From BOG-908 sp965198915 (GTDB taxonomy: Bacteria > Pseudomonadota > Alphaproteobacteria > Acetobacterales > Acetobacteraceae): DNA of 64,000 bases. This document shows positions 1-9,239 of the stretch, piece after piece (position 1 is the stretch's first letter; each line of letters begins with the position of its first letter). Below the pieces are notes generated by a model. The model saw only the letters and a program-made list of their open reading frames with translations, was not told where the DNA came from and did no database searches. The stretch is taken from NCBI GenBank assembly GCA_965198915.1, contig CBDAQC010000004.1, positions 862,997 through 926,996 on the forward strand, in the 5' to 3' direction. Both the position numbers and the translations under genes were made by a program.

Positions 1-242
1 GTCATTGGTCCTGTGCCGCCCGCAGGCAGCACGGACTTGCCGTCGGCGACGATGGCGTTGATCAGCGTGCTTTTGCCGATCCCCGACTGCCCGAGGAAGC
101 AAAGCACAGTCTCGTCCGAGCGAGCGAGCAGCTTGTCCAGGCGCGCAGCCTCGTTGTTGATCTGCGCCACGACGTGGGGCAGCAAGTCCTGGAAGGTAGG
201 ACGCACTCGGGTCCACCAGTCCCTGACCTCGTTAGGTTGCAT
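1..242 (-). CDS. Dynamin-like P-loop GTPase, N-terminal part (runs off window)
   Basis: A minus-strand frame starts with ATG at 242 and stays open to the left edge, so only about 80 codons are present. The visible peptide has a helical N-terminus of about 45 residues (with QINNEAARLDKLLAR), then the G1/Walker A loop GQSGIGKST followed by LINAI, then PAGGTGPMT, which carries the threonine expected in switch I. This order is typical of dynamin-like bacterial GTPases that act at membranes. It lies downstream of hsdR on the same strand, 105 bp away, so it may belong to the same defence island; bacterial dynamins have been found in phage defence. The family is inferred from the G1 region only. Confidence 0.65.
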   Translation of the reverse strand, partial: MQPNEVRDWWTRVRPTFQDLLPHVVAQINNEAARLDKLLARSDETVLCFLGQSGIGKSTLINAIVADGKSVLPAGGTGPM

Positions 243-272
243 AACCCCTCCAAACACACTCGCTAGACGCGT

Positions 273-292
273 AACACTTGTTGAACACTTGT
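273..292. promoter_or_regulatory. Tandem 9-bp direct repeat ahead of the GTPase gene
   Basis: AACACTTGT occurs at 273-281 and again at 284-292, an 11-bp step or one helical turn. The pair lies 31-50 bp upstream of the GTPase start codon. A possible -10 box (TATACT on the minus strand) lies at about 305-310. A two-site operator is an inference. Confidence 0.35.
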
Positions 293-347
293 AGTCGACG
301 CTGATAGTATAGCTGTAGGCGGTCGTTGCGCACAGAGACATGATTGC

Positions 348-3300
348 TCATGCTGCGGCACGAGCTTTGACATCGTTCAGGATGGTGAAGACGCGATCGG
401 ATTCGGCAGGGCTGAACAAGCCCTCTACGCTGGCCGAGTTCATGTCCGTATAAGGCGACTCATAAAGCCGTTCAGGTTCAACCGACCCATGCTCCGTCAG
501 GTGGTTTATGAGCATGTCAAGAAACGCGATCTGGTTTGGCCGCAAAGTCCGGCCCACCAGAAACTCCGAAAAAGCGTCCTTGGCAGCGCCACGGTCCAGC
601 CCAACAAGCGATCGCACGAAAAGGCCCAGATTTTGGCACTGCGCGCGGGCGCGGCCAAGGTCTTCCGGTGTGCTACCCCCTTCCTCGATCAACATGCGCT
701 CAAGTTCAGCGATATCGGTTTCGGTCAGCGGGCGGTTCATGCGCAGCTTGTTGATGGCCACGTGGCTTTCATGGGCCTGGAGAAAATGGCGCATCTTTGC
801 GCGGAATTTTTCAAAGTCGCCGGCCGGGGTAAGGCGCTCAAACGTCACCTCATCAGCGACACCGAGCGTATCCATGAAATCCGTGTAAATCGGCTGACGA
901 CGGCGTTTTTCGATCAAAGGCACCAGCAACCGCAGCGCGCGCCGAGCCTGCTCCAGCATGGCGCGCGTAACATCCTGCCACCAGGCCTCCGACTGGATGT
1001 CCTGGATCAGCGGCAACTGGGCGGCGATCGCCGGGATGCTTGTCTGCTCCTCAAGCGCGGAGGCGATGGCCATAACCGCCTCCTGCTGCGCGGCAAAGCC
1101 AGGCACCGGGATGATCGTGCCGAGCTGAAGGCGCAGCATCAGCAGGTCGAATCGCTTGGCCTCTTCCGGCTCACTGGGCAGCGCGCTTGGCAGACCGGCA
1201 ACCGAGCCAGCCAGCTTTTCGCGGTTCTCCCGGCTGAGATGCGCCCATGCTTCCGCGGCGGCAAAATCCTCCACCAATTTCCGATGCGGCCGCACCACGA
1301 AATTATGGATGTTCATCGCGGCAACTTCGCCCCTCAGCCGCTCGGCGAGTTGCTGGCGCAGCGCCCCGTCCGCCGCGCCAGAATCAACAAGATTTTCGTC
1401 CAATGCCGCGATCAGATCGAGCCGCGTGTGGAAGAGCCGGGCCGCCAGACTGTCCGGCGTCGCCGCCTCGGCCGCCCCCGCCGGCTGGCTGAAAAATTCC
1501 AGATTCTGGCAGAAATCAAACACAGAAAAATACTGCTTGTCCTGCCCCGGCCCGAAAAGGTCCTTGCACAGGCGGGTGCCGCGGCCAACCATCTGCCAGA
1601 ATTTCGTTGGCGACCGCACCATCTTGAAAAACACGAGGTTGGCGATCTCGGGGATATCGATCCCCGTATCCAGCATGTCCACCGAAACAGCGATATGCGG
1701 CGCGCTGGCCGGCTTGGAAAAACTGTCGATCAATGACTGCGCGTAGTCCACCTGGTTGTCGATCACGCGCGCAAACGATCCGGCGAGGTTCGGGTAGGCC
1801 AGATCGAAACGCTGCACGATGAACTCCGCGTGCTTGTGACCCTTCGCGAAAATGATGGTTTTCGCCAGCCTGTCGCCGCCGGCCACGTGCTGGCCGTTCG
1901 TCATCAGATGCGCGATAACCTGGTCCACCGTATCCGCGTTGAACAGCCAGCGGTTCAGTGCCTCGGCCTCCACCCGGTCCGGCATTACGCCATCTTCATC
2001 CCACTCAAGCTCCTCCCATGTCTCCTTCTCCTCCTGGGAAAGCGCGTCGTAACGTATTCCCTCGCGCAGGAAGCGCGTCGGCACCGAAAAGGCTTTCATC
2101 GGCACAAGAAAACGGTCGTTCACCGCCTCCTGCAGCGAGTAGGAGTCGGTGGGCACACCATCCTCTAGATTAAACAGGCGGTAGGTGTTGCGGTCGATTT
2201 CCTCTCGCGGCGTCGCCGTCAGCCCCACCAGCATGGAATCGAAGTATTCGAAAATCGCTCCGTATTTGCGGTAGACGGAGCGGTGGGCCTCGTCGATTAC
2301 CACAAGGTCGAAGTGCCCAGGACCAAAGCGGCGTTTGCCGGCCTGCATGTCGTCGATCAGCGTCATCATGGTGGGGTAGGTGGATACGTAGATCCGGCCT
2401 TCAGTCGTTTTGTCCTCCAGCAGGTTTACGGTGGTGGCGCTGGGCAGATGGGCCACAAAGGCGCGGGCGGCCTGGCTCACCAAGGCTTTGCGGTCGGCCA
2501 GGAACAGGGTGCGCTTGGCCCAGTTGGCGCGCATCAGCAGGTCGGCCAGCGCAATCACCGTGCGGGTTTTGCCCGCGCCGGTGGCCATCACCAGCAGGGC
2601 GCGGCGCTGGCGGTGAATCTCAAACGTTTCGGCCAGGCGGCGGATGGCGCGGTGCTGGTAGTAGCGCTCAACAATGGTTTTGCTGACATCGGTATCGGCC
2701 AGCCGCTTGCGGGTGGTGCGGCGCTGCACCAGAAGGGCCAGCTCGTCTTTCTTGTAAAAACCCTGCACGGCGCGCGGCGGATAGGCCGTGTCGTCCCACA
2801 AAAAATGCTCGTAGCCGTTGGTGCCGAAAATCAGTGGGCGCTGGCCGGTCGATCGCTCCAGGCAATCGGCATACAGCTTAGCCTGCTCCTGGCCTTTCAG
2901 CGCGCTGTGGCGGGTCGCCTTGGCCTCGACCACGGCCAACGGAAGCCCATCATCGCCCCACAGCACGTAATCCACATAACCCTTGCCTGTGGCGTTCGGC
3001 ATGCCCGTGACCGGGTATTCCGCCACGTTCGGGGCATCGAGGTCCCACCCGGCTTCGCGCAGCAGCAGATCGATGAAGCGGTCGCGGGTTTCGGCTTCGG
3101 CGTAATCATGCGTATCCGGCACGGCGGCATTTTTCGCCCGGGCCGCTTCCACCTCGGCGCGCAGTTGCTGCAACTCGGCGTCAAGCGCCGCGTGGCGCGC
3201 CAGCGTTTCCGCCAGCTTTTCGTCCTTTTCCTTCAGCTCGGCTTCGCGTTTGCGAAGCTGTTCCAGCGTCAGTTTTGCGATCTGCGCGATGGGTTTTGGC

Positions 3301-3719
3301 AGTTTAGCGGCATCAAAGGCGAGGCTATCGGCCGGGCGGGCGCCTTTGGAGTAGGTGCGGGCGAGCCAGAAGCTCACGTGAAACAGCTCTTTCACGGCCG
3401 CGCGGGCTTCGCCTTCCGATGTGGCTTTGGTGGTATGAACGGCGCGGTTGCCGACATCTTTTAAAAAATTGGCTTTGAAGAAGATGGCTTGGCCGACGGT
3501 ATTTTTAAAACTGGGTTCGTGGATGAGGGCGGACAAAGACTCCTGGTAGGGTAGTTTGAGGCGCACATCGAATTTGTAGAGCCAGGTAACGGCGAGTTCG
3601 AGGGCGCGCCTGGCGTAGAAGGCGCAGGCGCGCGGGTCGGTGAGGGCGAGCGATTCTGCGCGCGCGGCGGCTTCATAAAAGTCCGGCCATTCTGGGAGGA
3701 GAAAGCCGAACTGGGACAT
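348..3719 (-). CDS. hsdR: Type I restriction enzyme, R (restriction/translocation) subunit
   Basis: Motor and nuclease subunit of a type I R-M complex; it translocates unmethylated DNA with ATP and cuts at a distance. The 1123-residue protein has an N-terminal DUF4145-like helical domain (1-125), a charged coiled coil (about 150-197), a PD-(D/E)XK nuclease core with D250 and E265-A-K267, and a superfamily 2 helicase with Walker A ATGAGKT (379-385), DEAH (476-479) and TATP (501-504). A long EcoEI-type C-terminal domain follows. The DUF4145 N-terminus and EcoEI-type C-terminus suggest a type IB-like family. It is the last gene of the hsdMSR operon, 3 bp after hsdS. All core catalytic motifs are intact. 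Confidence 0.97.
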   Translation of the reverse strand: MSQFGFLLPEWPDFYEAAARAESLALTDPRACAFYARRALELAVTWLYKFDVRLKLPYQESLSALIHEPSFKNTVGQAIFFKANFLKDVGNRAVHTTKATSEGEARAAVKELFHVSFWLARTYSKGARPADSLAFDAAKLPKPIAQIAKLTLEQLRKREAELKEKDEKLAETLARHAALDAELQQLRAEVEAARAKNAAVPDTHDYAEAETRDRFIDLLLREAGWDLDAPNVAEYPVTGMPNATGKGYVDYVLWGDDGLPLAVVEAKATRHSALKGQEQAKLYADCLERSTGQRPLIFGTNGYEHFLWDDTAYPPRAVQGFYKKDELALLVQRRTTRKRLADTDVSKTIVERYYQHRAIRRLAETFEIHRQRRALLVMATGAGKTRTVIALADLLMRANWAKRTLFLADRKALVSQAARAFVAHLPSATTVNLLEDKTTEGRIYVSTYPTMMTLIDDMQAGKRRFGPGHFDLVVIDEAHRSVYRKYGAIFEYFDSMLVGLTATPREEIDRNTYRLFNLEDGVPTDSYSLQEAVNDRFLVPMKAFSVPTRFLREGIRYDALSQEEKETWEELEWDEDGVMPDRVEAEALNRWLFNADTVDQVIAHLMTNGQHVAGGDRLAKTIIFAKGHKHAEFIVQRFDLAYPNLAGSFARVIDNQVDYAQSLIDSFSKPASAPHIAVSVDMLDTGIDIPEIANLVFFKMVRSPTKFWQMVGRGTRLCKDLFGPGQDKQYFSVFDFCQNLEFFSQPAGAAEAATPDSLAARLFHTRLDLIAALDENLVDSGAADGALRQQLAERLRGEVAAMNIHNFVVRPHRKLVEDFAAAEAWAHLSRENREKLAGSVAGLPSALPSEPEEAKRFDLLMLRLQLGTIIPVPGFAAQQEAVMAIASALEEQTSIPAIAAQLPLIQDIQSEAWWQDVTRAMLEQARRALRLLVPLIEKRRRQPIYTDFMDTLGVADEVTFERLTPAGDFEKFRAKMRHFLQAHESHVAINKLRMNRPLTETDIAELERMLIEEGGSTPEDLGRARAQCQNLGLFVRSLVGLDRGAAKDAFSEFLVGRTLRPNQIAFLDMLINHLTEHGSVEPERLYESPYTDMNSASVEGLFSPAESDRVFTILNDVKARAAA

Positions 3720-3722
3720 GGG

Positions 3723-4892
3723 TCAGAGTTCGCCGCGGAAGGCGCGGTGTTGGAGAGAGGCGAAAAGGCTGTCCATCCCCTTACTCGAAGCCTTCGCGAG
3801 TTGCTGAAGCCGAGAGACCACGTGCAACCGTTTTCCAAACATTGTTTGGACTTCAAGAGGAGGCACAGCAACTGGCAATTCGCGAAGTCTGGAGAGAGTG
3901 ATCTCGCGGAATGTAGCTCCCTTTACCTGCCGTGATATCCACTCCTGAGTTGTCGACAAGCGTAGAAAGGCAAGGAGAAATTCGGCACTCACACTTTCTC
4001 CAGGGGCAATACGCGCTGTGCCTTGTGTCAGGTTGGCGCCATCCAGCTCCTTAGGAACTATTGCCGTTGTGCCGACTGTGGCGCGAATGCTCATTACAAT
4101 GTCACCAGCACTCACTCTCGAACGTCGAAATTTCGCGGCGATCGCAGGATCGGTGTGCCGAAGTTCATCCTGTCGAATTTCGCCAGCGACAATATCGCCA
4201 GTCCTGATATATGGAACACCGCCCGCAAATTCTTCACCAGCTTGAACTATTCCATATGTAACGATCGTTCCTTTTCTAACAACTTCTGAAAGCTCAACGG
4301 TCTTTGTTGAAGCTACCTTCATTCCATCGGGTCCAAACATTTCTACAAAAATCGCCTGCGCCATCTCATCAAGCAGCGCGAGTGCCGCCCGCCGCTTTGC
4401 CCGCAGCGCATCGGCCTGATCGAGAATGGCGGCGATGCGGCGCTGCTCAGATGGTGCGGGCAGCGGTATCGCAATCTCTGCTACATGCTTAGGCCGCGCT
4501 CTCATCAGTGACCCACCAACCCCGGCGACCGTCATCATAAACCGCGAGTGAAAGTCGTCACCAAGGAGGACGTGCCGCAAATATTGTGGGTGAACATTCT
4601 TCTCTCGGAAGATGATCCACTCTCCTGATGCGATTTGGCGGTGACCGTTCCGGGGTCCTACTACCCAGGCTCTCCGAATATGTGGCACAATACGAGAGAG
4701 CAAAACGTCATTTGGTTCAACGACCTGTTTCGCTGATCCAATTGCCTCGCCGGGAACCACATCAGCTTTGCCGCTATCGTAGGCGGGAATACTATAGAGA
4801 TCAAAGTCTTCGTTGGGGAAGCGCCGAGGATCCATTGAGGCCGTCTCCCGCCGCATAAGCTCCCCAACGGGCACGTACGGTACGGCAGTCAC
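3723..4892 (-). CDS. hsdS: Type I restriction-modification specificity subunit
   Basis: DNA-recognition subunit that docks two M subunits and the R subunits onto a split target site. The 389-residue protein shows two target-recognition domains, about 1-165 and 200-360. Each is followed by a helical conserved region; the first is PAPSEQRRIAAILDQADAL (about 140-158), the usual spacer helix of HsdS. It starts with GTG at 4892, overlapping the hsdM stop by 4 bp (GTGA), so translation is coupled. The target sequence cannot be read from the protein. Length is normal for the family and no frame break is seen. Confidence 0.96.
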   Translation of the reverse strand: MTAVPYVPVGELMRRETASMDPRRFPNEDFDLYSIPAYDSGKADVVPGEAIGSAKQVVEPNDVLLSRIVPHIRRAWVVGPRNGHRQIASGEWIIFREKNVHPQYLRHVLLGDDFHSRFMMTVAGVGGSLMRARPKHVAEIAIPLPAPSEQRRIAAILDQADALRAKRRAALALLDEMAQAIFVEMFGPDGMKVASTKTVELSEVVRKGTIVTYGIVQAGEEFAGGVPYIRTGDIVAGEIRQDELRHTDPAIAAKFRRSRVSAGDIVMSIRATVGTTAIVPKELDGANLTQGTARIAPGESVSAEFLLAFLRLSTTQEWISRQVKGATFREITLSRLRELPVAVPPLEVQTMFGKRLHVVSRLQQLAKASSKGMDSLFASLQHRAFRGEL

Positions 4893-6427
4893 GACAACAT
4901 TTCCTCAAGTGTTCTCATACCGGCTTGGATGTCATCTTCGAGCAAGGTCAATGCGTTGTGTATCTCCATCGGATGTCGATGCACCTGCTCATCCCGCAAA
5001 ACCTCTCGATAGCGGTTAACGGACAAATCCCATTCCGCAGCTACGATTTGTTTCTTGGAAATTGAAAAGCTCAGCTCTGAGCGCAATCTCTGACGCTCCG
5101 AGCCATCGCGCTGCCTCCACCTAGCGAGCACGTCTGGAAGATTGTTTTTCTGCAAGTCCAAAACGCCCATTGCCACAGCCGGGACGGGCCCCAGTTTATC
5201 ATCCGGGAGCAGTGGTGTCCGTTTGTCATCCAGACTCAGGCCGTCTGCCTGCATATCGTAGAACCACACGTCATCTGTGCCGCCACTGTCGGTGCGCGTA
5301 AAAAGCAGAATCGCGGTCGAAACACCGGCGTAAGGTCGGAACACACCCGATGGCAACGAAACAACGCCGTCCAGCTTATGATCCTCCACTAGCATGCGTC
5401 GCAATTCCTTGTGCGCCTTGCTGGACCCGAACAGCACGCCATCCGGCACAATCACCGCCGCGCGCCCGCCCGGCTTCAGCAGCCGCAAGAACAGTGCTAA
5501 AAACAGCAGCTCCGTCTTCCGAGTCTTGACAATCGAGGTAAGATCCTTCGCCACGCTCTCGGCATCCAACGCGCCGGCAAAAGGCGGATTGGCCAGAACC
5601 AGCGAATAGCGGTCCGCATCGCCCGCATGGTCCTGCGCCAAGCTATCCCGGTAGCGGATATCCGGATTTTCCACCCCGTGCAGCAGCATATTCATGCTGC
5701 CGATGCGCAGCATGGTGCTATCGAAATCGAACCCATGAAACATGCCGCGGTGAAAATGTTTGCCCCCCCCTGTGTCACGCAGCATTTCCGGGTGGTGCGT
5801 GCGCACATATTCGCCGGCGGCGACCAGAAAGCCGGCCGTGCCGCAGGCGGGATCGACAATCAAATCCTTGGGCCCCGGCGCCATCATTTCCACCATCAGC
5901 TGGATGATGTGCCGCGGCGTGCGGAACTGCCCATTCTGGCCGGCGGTGGCGATCTTGCCCAGCATATACTCGTAGAGATCGCCTTTCGTGTCCCGATCCT
6001 GCATCGGAACTTTTTCCAGCATATCCACCACGCGGCTGAGCAAGGCGGGGGTGGGTATGGTAAAACGCGCATCCTTCATGTGATGCGCATAGGTTGATCC
6101 GTCGCCGCCCAGGGTGCGCAAGAACGGGAAAACATGCTCGCCCACCACCACAAACATGTCGGAGGGCGCCATGTTGCGAAAGCGCGACCAGCGCAAATCC
6201 GCATAGGGCCGGCCGCGTGGATCATTCCCCTCGGGGAACACGCGGCGGGCCGGCACCTGCTTGGTACGCGCCACCCGCGCCTCATCCAGGGTTTGCAGCT
6301 CATCCAGCCGCCGGATGAACAGCAGATAGGTGATCTGCTCGATCACCTCGAGCGGGTTGGCGATTCCGCCGGTCCAGAACGCGTTCCAGATCGCATCGAC
6401 TTGGCTGCGGATTTCACCATTTAGCAT
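4889..6427 (-). CDS. hsdM: Type I restriction-modification N6-adenine methyltransferase
   Basis: Methylates adenine in the sequence chosen by HsdS, protecting host DNA. The 512-residue protein has an N-terminal helical HsdM domain, SAM-binding motif I DPACGTAGF (192-200) and catalytic motif IV NPPF (280-283). This is the gamma-class N6-methyltransferase order. It is the first gene of the operon, divergent from a WYL regulator across about 155 bp, so this gap must hold the hsd promoter. Length and motifs are complete, so it should be active. Confidence 0.97.
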   Translation of the reverse strand: MLNGEIRSQVDAIWNAFWTGGIANPLEVIEQITYLLFIRRLDELQTLDEARVARTKQVPARRVFPEGNDPRGRPYADLRWSRFRNMAPSDMFVVVGEHVFPFLRTLGGDGSTYAHHMKDARFTIPTPALLSRVVDMLEKVPMQDRDTKGDLYEYMLGKIATAGQNGQFRTPRHIIQLMVEMMAPGPKDLIVDPACGTAGFLVAAGEYVRTHHPEMLRDTGGGKHFHRGMFHGFDFDSTMLRIGSMNMLLHGVENPDIRYRDSLAQDHAGDADRYSLVLANPPFAGALDAESVAKDLTSIVKTRKTELLFLALFLRLLKPGGRAAVIVPDGVLFGSSKAHKELRRMLVEDHKLDGVVSLPSGVFRPYAGVSTAILLFTRTDSGGTDDVWFYDMQADGLSLDDKRTPLLPDDKLGPVPAVAMGVLDLQKNNLPDVLARWRQRDGSERQRLRSELSFSISKKQIVAAEWDLSVNRYREVLRDEQVHRHPMEIHNALTLLEDDIQAGMRTLEEMLS

Positions 6428-6582
6428 CGACAGCCCTCATACCCCGGTATTTTGTTTCACGACAAGCGCTTTGCCCGGCGCCGCTCACCCGATCTCCAAA
6501 CCCTGAGTAGGACAGAGAGCTTGAGTGCGCGCTTGATCAGAATATTTAATACGCTAATATGGCGGCGGTCAAGGTAGTAGGT
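6428..6582. promoter_or_regulatory. Divergent promoter region between hsdM and the WYL regulator
   Basis: The only space for both promoters. The right half is AT-rich for this window (ATATTTAATACGCTAATAT, 6542-6560), unlike its GC-rich surroundings. CapW/BrxR-type regulators usually bind inverted repeats in such gaps, but I see no clear long dyad, so the operator is not defined. Confidence 0.4.
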
Positions 6583-7452
6583 ATGCTTATGACGAGCGCG
6601 GCGGCGGACCGTGAGAGATTGGAGCCGGGCCAATCCCTGCGCTGGAGCCAGGAAGAACGGCTGCGTTTCATAGAGGCTCGCCTATTCTGGGACGGGCAGG
6701 TCAACCGCGCCGATCTCCGGCAAAAATTCGGCACCTCCATCCCCCAGGCCACTAACGATCTGCGTCGCTATGCCACCCTGGCCCCAGCAAACCTCAGCTA
6801 CGATCCGAGTCGCAAGACCTACACGGCCGCCACGACCGGCTTCGCCCCCCTGTTCGCCCTGCCCGAGGCCGAGGACTGGCTGAGTGACCACGCGGCGGAC
6901 GGCGTGGCCGAAAAAATCCCTTTGCCCCGCCGCCAGATCGATCCACTGCTGCTGCGGCGCCTGGTATTCGCGCGCCGCGCCAGGGAGGCGCTGCATCTCA
7001 ACTACCAGCCTATGAACCGCTCGGCACCCCACTGGTGCTGGGCCACCCCCGTACAGTTTGCTGGTGACCACCTGCGCTGGCACGCCCGCGTGTTCAACCA
7101 CGATTTCGGCCGCTACGAGGACTGGCTGTTCCCCCGCATCCTGGCCCAAGGCGACACGCGCCCAAGCGGCGTTCTACCCCCCGACCCGGAATGGCTGGCC
7201 ACAGTCGACATCCGCCTGGTGCCGGCCGCGCGCCTCTCCGCCACCCAGCGTGAGGTGGTGGCCCGCGACTATGCCATGGTGGGTGGCCGCACCATCATTG
7301 TCGTTCGCATCGCCCTACTGTTCCTGTTCTGGCGCCGGCTGAACCTCGATCGCTTCGACGGACTTCTCGATGTGGAAAACCGCGCCGAGGTGGAAGCGAT
7401 GTTGAAGGCGTTACGGCTACGCTATGAGGCCGTCAACGACGCCCAGCAGTGA
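6583..7452 (+). CDS. WYL-type (CapW/BrxR-like) transcriptional regulator
   Basis: Likely repressor of the neighbouring defence genes. The N-terminal winged helix reads ERLRFIEARLFWDGQVNR, then a helix-turn-helix with SIPQATNDLRRYA and NLSYDPSRKTY, the signature layout of CapW/BrxR proteins. A WYL-like central domain (about 120-215) and a WCX-like C-terminus follow. The WYL ligand-binding triad itself is not recognisable. ATG codons at 6559, 6583 and 6589 are in frame; 6583 is chosen because AAGG lies 8 bp upstream, while 6559 has no ribosome-binding site. It is divergent from hsdM and 36 bp ahead of a nuclease-like gene. In characterised relatives the protein silences CBASS or BREX loci until infection; here the target is inferred. 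Confidence 0.8.
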   Translation: MLMTSAAADRERLEPGQSLRWSQEERLRFIEARLFWDGQVNRADLRQKFGTSIPQATNDLRRYATLAPANLSYDPSRKTYTAATTGFAPLFALPEAEDWLSDHAADGVAEKIPLPRRQIDPLLLRRLVFARRAREALHLNYQPMNRSAPHWCWATPVQFAGDHLRWHARVFNHDFGRYEDWLFPRILAQGDTRPSGVLPPDPEWLATVDIRLVPAARLSATQREVVARDYAMVGGRTIIVVRIALLFLFWRRLNLDRFDGLLDVENRAEVEAMLKALRLRYEAVNDAQQ

Positions 7453-7488
7453 GAGCCGCCGTCTAAAAGCAGGGAGGAAAAGGTAGGT

Positions 7489-8916
7489 ATGGCCCGTCGA
7501 TTGAATGGTCGCGATATCTCGCCAGTTTTAGAAGCAGCAAGGTCCTGGATTGACAGATGCCTTATCGAGGATGGGTCGGTCTTTTCGCAAGAGGCGCTAT
7601 GGACGTCGACCCTTGGTGAAAAAGTTCATCAGGCTTTCGTCGATCATCCAGATACGGGCCCCAACGACTTTTTGGCGAAGCTCCGAGGCCAAATGCAGCC
7701 GGCGTCGCCCCCCGCGAAACAGCTTATGGCTGAATTCCTGTGGGTGCTGTTGCTTTTTCCATCGAATATACGGGCGCAAACGAAGCGGCAACAAGTTTGC
7801 GAGGCATGGGGCTGGTCTGGCCAGCATTTGCCCGACAATCATCCAAAGCTCAGCGAAAGCATTCTTGCCGGCGTGGGATCGGGAGGGCCTGGCTTTAACA
7901 CGTACCGTCCCGATGAACTTGCCTTTCTGATTTCGCTCACGCACGATCTCAAAAGCAGGGACAGGGAGCAACGGCAACTCATCCTCAAAGACTACAATCG
8001 ATTTATGGAATGGATTTCTGAAACGCCGCAGCAAGGTCATCGCCAGTTTAGGCACATGCTACGGTACTTCGCTTTCCCAGATCAGGTCGAAAGAATTGCT
8101 TCAAACAACGATCGGCAAAAGATCCTTGAAGAGTTCGGGATCGGCCCCTCACGCCATGTCCGTGGCATGTCGGACGGCGATTTGGATACCGCATTGTTCA
8201 CGCTGAGGCGGAAGCTTGAGGCAGACTATTCAGGTTCCGTGCTGGATTTTTACGAGCCGCCTTTAAAGGCAATGTGGTCGCGTGACGGAACGGTCAAGAC
8301 GCCAGCAGGTGAGGTTACGGTCACAGTACCGTCCGATGACGATGAACAGGACGATGTTGGAGCGGTCGATGGTGGTATCGCATCTGCCCCTGATCCGCGC
8401 CAATCCCTCACGATGCAGGCGAGTCTTGCCGATATAGGCGCAATTATGGGATTCAAGATCTGGATACCACGCTCAGATCGTGGTCGCGTGCGAGAGCTTG
8501 CCCTGGCGTCATCGCGCGTCGCGTTCTTAGAAGACCTTCCATTAAACTATGACACCGTGACTCTCGACACAGTTGAGCAAATAGATGTGCTTTGGCTCAA
8601 GGGCAGGTCAATCGCGCGGGCCTTCGAGGTTGAACACACGACGGCGGTATATTCAGGCTTGCTGCGTATGGCTGACCTGCTGGCGTTGCAACCAAATATG
8701 GACATTCGGCTTCACATTGTCGCCCCTAGCTACCGCCGTGAAAAAGTATTCCGTGAAATGCTTCGTCCCGTGTTTTCTCTGTTGGACCGGGGGCCGTTGT
8801 CGCGAAGCTGCACCTTCATTTCATACGAAAATGTTAGTGTCATTCGGAATATTGGCCATCTGGCCCACACCAGCGATAGCGTGCTCAGCGACTACGAAGA
8901 GAAGGCAGTGGCCTAG
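7489..8916 (+). CDS. Uncharacterised protein with PD-(D/E)XK-like C-terminal domain
   Basis: A 475-residue soluble protein, 36 bp downstream of the WYL regulator and probably co-transcribed. Residues 1-270 are helical, with no motif I know. An acidic linker (SDDDEQDD, about 282-289) leads to a C-terminal domain with IDVLWLKG then AFEVEHTT about 10 residues later, followed by a helix with GLLRMADLLAL and the strand HIVAP. The D...ExE pattern before a helix resembles the core of restriction-endonuclease-fold domains found in defence proteins; the usual lysine is replaced by E or H. Function is inferred: an effector, or an accessory subunit of the hsd locus. Confidence 0.6.
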   Translation: MARRLNGRDISPVLEAARSWIDRCLIEDGSVFSQEALWTSTLGEKVHQAFVDHPDTGPNDFLAKLRGQMQPASPPAKQLMAEFLWVLLLFPSNIRAQTKRQQVCEAWGWSGQHLPDNHPKLSESILAGVGSGGPGFNTYRPDELAFLISLTHDLKSRDREQRQLILKDYNRFMEWISETPQQGHRQFRHMLRYFAFPDQVERIASNNDRQKILEEFGIGPSRHVRGMSDGDLDTALFTLRRKLEADYSGSVLDFYEPPLKAMWSRDGTVKTPAGEVTVTVPSDDDEQDDVGAVDGGIASAPDPRQSLTMQASLADIGAIMGFKIWIPRSDRGRVRELALASSRVAFLEDLPLNYDTVTLDTVEQIDVLWLKGRSIARAFEVEHTTAVYSGLLRMADLLALQPNMDIRLHIVAPSYRREKVFREMLRPVFSLLDRGPLSRSCTFISYENVSVIRNIGHLAHTSDSVLSDYEEKAVA

Positions 8917-9078
8917 TAGAGCACTGAGAATTCATGAACCAGTGCGATCGGCCGTCGCTGAACGTTCATGCCGCCATCTATATAGCGATGCGGGGTTCGA
9001 TTGAGCTTTGTCCGGCAAGGAGTTGGACATCCCGCAAACTGCGGCCTACCCGGCGCACATCGCGCGCCGATACGGCGA

Positions 9079-9213
9079 AGGAGAGGTTGGTGGCGAAGAT
9101 CAGCGAAGTTCTCGCGTGAAGTTGGATGATCAGGTGGAACGGCAGGGCAACGCCAGAGGCGGGGCAGGGACGATGGCCGAGCTTGTCGATGATCACAGCG
9201 TCGGTCTGCACTA
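9079..9213 (-). pseudogene. istB: istB remnant (IS21-family ATPase helper)
   Basis: Minus-strand translation of this stretch reads TDAVIIDKLGHR, then LPFHLIIQLHARTSLIFATN and LSFA. This matches the Walker B/sensor part of IstB, usually VVDELGYLPF...FHLISRLYERTSIIVTTNLAF. The N-terminal P-loop half and the C-terminus are absent, and D/E changes hit the Walker B motif (IIDKLG). It lies just downstream of the istA relic in the same direction, which is the order of an IS21 element. Confidence 0.7.
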
Positions 9214-9239
9214 GCGCGCGTGAAATTTTCTACGCGTGC

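Noticed and set aside
489..1736. 415-aa plus-strand ORF inside hsdR
   Set aside because: Antisense to an intact hsdR with all motifs; composition (His/Arg/Gln-rich) is typical of a shadow frame.
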